Shown: positions 4,402-5,508 of the stretch, one piece after another
Layout of the letters: the number at the start of each line of letters is the position of its first letter
Numbering within the stretch: the first letter of the stretch is position 1
Assembly (NCBI GenBank): GCA_900772695.1
Contig: CAAGRO010000301.1
Coordinates: 1-5,508, forward strand
Source: an uncultured Oribacterium sp.
GTDB taxonomy: Bacteria; Bacillota; Clostridia; Lachnospirales; Lachnospiraceae
Length of the DNA: 5,508 bases
Direction of reading: 5' to 3'
Program-made: the position numbers and the translations under genes
The notes under the pieces: generated by a model
Told to the model about the DNA's origin: nothing
Databases searched by the model: none
What the model saw: the letters and a program-made list of their open reading frames with translations, nothing else

Positions 4402-5508
4402 ATGATGACGGAACAGAAACTGAATGAGCTTTACGAGCGTTTCGGCTACCGGAAGTTCAAGATGACGAAATTTGAGCCTTATGATCTCTATGCGGACAAC
4501 CGGGATTTCCTGAAGTCGAATCAGCTGATCACCTTCACGGACCTCGATGGTTCGCTGCTCGCGCTGAAGCCGGATGTGACGCTCAGCATCATCAAGTCGA
4601 ACCTCGGCGGGGAGGAAAAGGTCTACTATAACGAGACGGTCTACCGCCCGAAGGACAGTCACTACCGCGAAATCCTGCAGTCGGGCATCGAGTGCATCGG
4701 CCGGATCGACGCGTATTCGGAGGCGGAGGTGATTGCGCTCGCGGCGGAGTCCCTGAAGCTGATCGGGGAGCGTTTCGTGATCCGCGTGTCGGACGCGGCC
4801 TTCCTGCAGGAGATGTTCGCGACGATGGGGCTCAGCGACAGCACGGTGGCGGAGGCGCTGCGGCTCTTCTCGATGAAGAACACGGCGGGCTTCGATGCGC
4901 TGGTGCGTGAGGGGAAGCTCACGGAGGCGAGTGCGCGGACGCTGAAATCGCTCGCGGATCTGTACCGGCCGTTCCGGAAGGGGGCTGCCGAGCTTCGCTC
5001 CTTTGCGATTTCCAATGCTTCCGCCCAGATGGCAGATCACCTCGCGAAGCTCTGTGATATCCTCGAGGCCTTTGGGGTGCTCGAGTACGTTTACCTCGAT
5101 TTCTCCCTGGTGAACTCCATGGACTATTACAACGGACTGATCTTCCAGGGCGCGGTTGAGGAGATCCCCTTCACCGTGCTGTCGGGTGGACGCTATGATC
5201 GTCTCCCGGAGAAGATGGGGAAGAAGGTCGGCGCGATCGGCTTCGCCCTCGACCTCGATACCGTGGCGAACTACAGTACGCAGCGCCGGGATGCCGACGT
5301 CGATGTGCTCGTGCTGTATGCGGCGGGTGACGAAGCGACGCGGGTGGCCGCGGTCATGCGCACGCTCAGTGCGCGGGGTCTCCGGGTGCGCAGCCTCCGT
5401 GTGGAGGAGCAGGCGCGCGTCGAGCATAAGATCACCGCGCGGCAGACACTGCGCCTAAGTGAAGCAGAGGCGCTCGCGAACATGCGGCACCTGCCGAAGC
5501 CGAGGTCC
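4402..5508 (+). CDS. hisZ: ATP phosphoribosyltransferase regulatory subunit, 3' end beyond window
   Basis: HisZ is a histidyl-tRNA synthetase paralogue that cannot charge tRNA. It binds the short form of HisG to make the active, histidine-sensitive enzyme for step 1 of histidine synthesis (ATP + PRPP). The frame is open to the right edge: 369 residues are visible, close to the usual full length of about 390. The class II synthetase-like core shows DLYADNRDF near the N-terminus, a motif 2-like YNETVYRP...HYREILQSGIECIG (75-100), LVNSMDYYNGLIFQG (236-250) and a motif 3-like SGGRYDRL (261-268). From about 297 a separate domain (VDVLVLYAAGDE onward) resembles the synthetase anticodon-binding fold. 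Asn238 stands where HisRS has its essential histidine-activating Arg (LVRGLDYY), which argues for HisZ and against HisS. The his neighbours agree. It implies a short HisG encoded elsewhere, perhaps just downstream. Confidence 0.93.
   Translation, partial: MMTEQKLNELYERFGYRKFKMTKFEPYDLYADNRDFLKSNQLITFTDLDGSLLALKPDVTLSIIKSNLGGEEKVYYNETVYRPKDSHYREILQSGIECIGRIDAYSEAEVIALAAESLKLIGERFVIRVSDAAFLQEMFATMGLSDSTVAEALRLFSMKNTAGFDALVREGKLTEASARTLKSLADLYRPFRKGAAELRSFAISNASAQMADHLAKLCDILEAFGVLEYVYLDFSLVNSMDYYNGLIFQGAVEEIPFTVLSGGRYDRLPEKMGKKVGAIGFALDLDTVANYSTQRRDADVDVLVLYAAGDEATRVAAVMRTLSARGLRVRSLRVEEQARVEHKITARQTLRLSEAEALANMRHLPKPRS

Noticed and set aside
4402..5508. Histidyl-tRNA synthetase (HisS) instead of HisZ
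   Set aside because: The histidine-activating Arg is replaced by Asn, motif 2 and spacing are HisZ-like, and the gene follows hisC and hisB.
1..5508. tRNA or rRNA genes, CRISPR array, insertion-sequence transposase, toxin-antitoxin pair
   Set aside because: I looked on both strands and found no cloverleaf, spaced repeat array, transposase motif or paired small ORFs with ribosome binding sites.

Overview
The window reads as a moderately high-GC member of the Firmicutes, most likely a clostridial/Lachnospiraceae-type anaerobe. The evidence is strong Shine-Dalgarno sites (AAAGGA, GGGAGG, AGGGAG, AGGAAGG), a HisZ-type histidine regulatory subunit, a Firmicutes-length nicotinate phosphoribosyltransferase, and an AAA-ATPase-like/PD-(D/E)XK protein of a family that is abundant in gut and oral Clostridia. 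The species cannot be named from the sequence. All genes found are on the + strand.

Layout. (1) Positions 2-724 hold the 3' end of a protein ending in a PD-(D/E)XK nuclease domain; it is visibly richer in A/T than the rest. (2) A 50-base gap holds a degenerate palindromic repeat and a ribosome binding site. It is followed by pncB (775-2229), closed by a strong intrinsic terminator (2252-2289). (3) Directly after the terminator T-run lies a good sigma-70/A-type promoter (2291-2319), then a leader of about 115 bases with a hairpin. (4) Next come three histidine genes in one direction: hisC (2441-3532), hisB (3674-4282) and hisZ (4402 to past the window end). The gaps between them (141 and 119 bases) are wide for a his operon. 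The hisC-hisB gap carries a perfect 19-base palindrome that closely resembles the repeat upstream of pncB.

How the genes fit together. HisZ is the regulatory partner of the short form of HisG, so it acts at step 1 of histidine synthesis. HisB (IGP dehydratase) and HisC (histidinol-phosphate aminotransferase) catalyse consecutive late steps. The terminator/promoter pair separates pncB from the his genes, so the his cluster is its own transcription unit. PncB (NAD salvage) and the HisG/HisZ step both use PRPP, but no direct link is visible.

The window is mostly ordinary metabolism. The most notable item is the pair of near-identical palindromic elements (742-758 and 3547-3565), each sitting just ahead of a gene. 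They look like a dispersed repeat. Less certain are the structured hisC leader, which contains a tiny ORF ending in His-His, and a hairpin whose 3' arm touches the hisZ ribosome binding site. I see no convincing new multi-gene system here.
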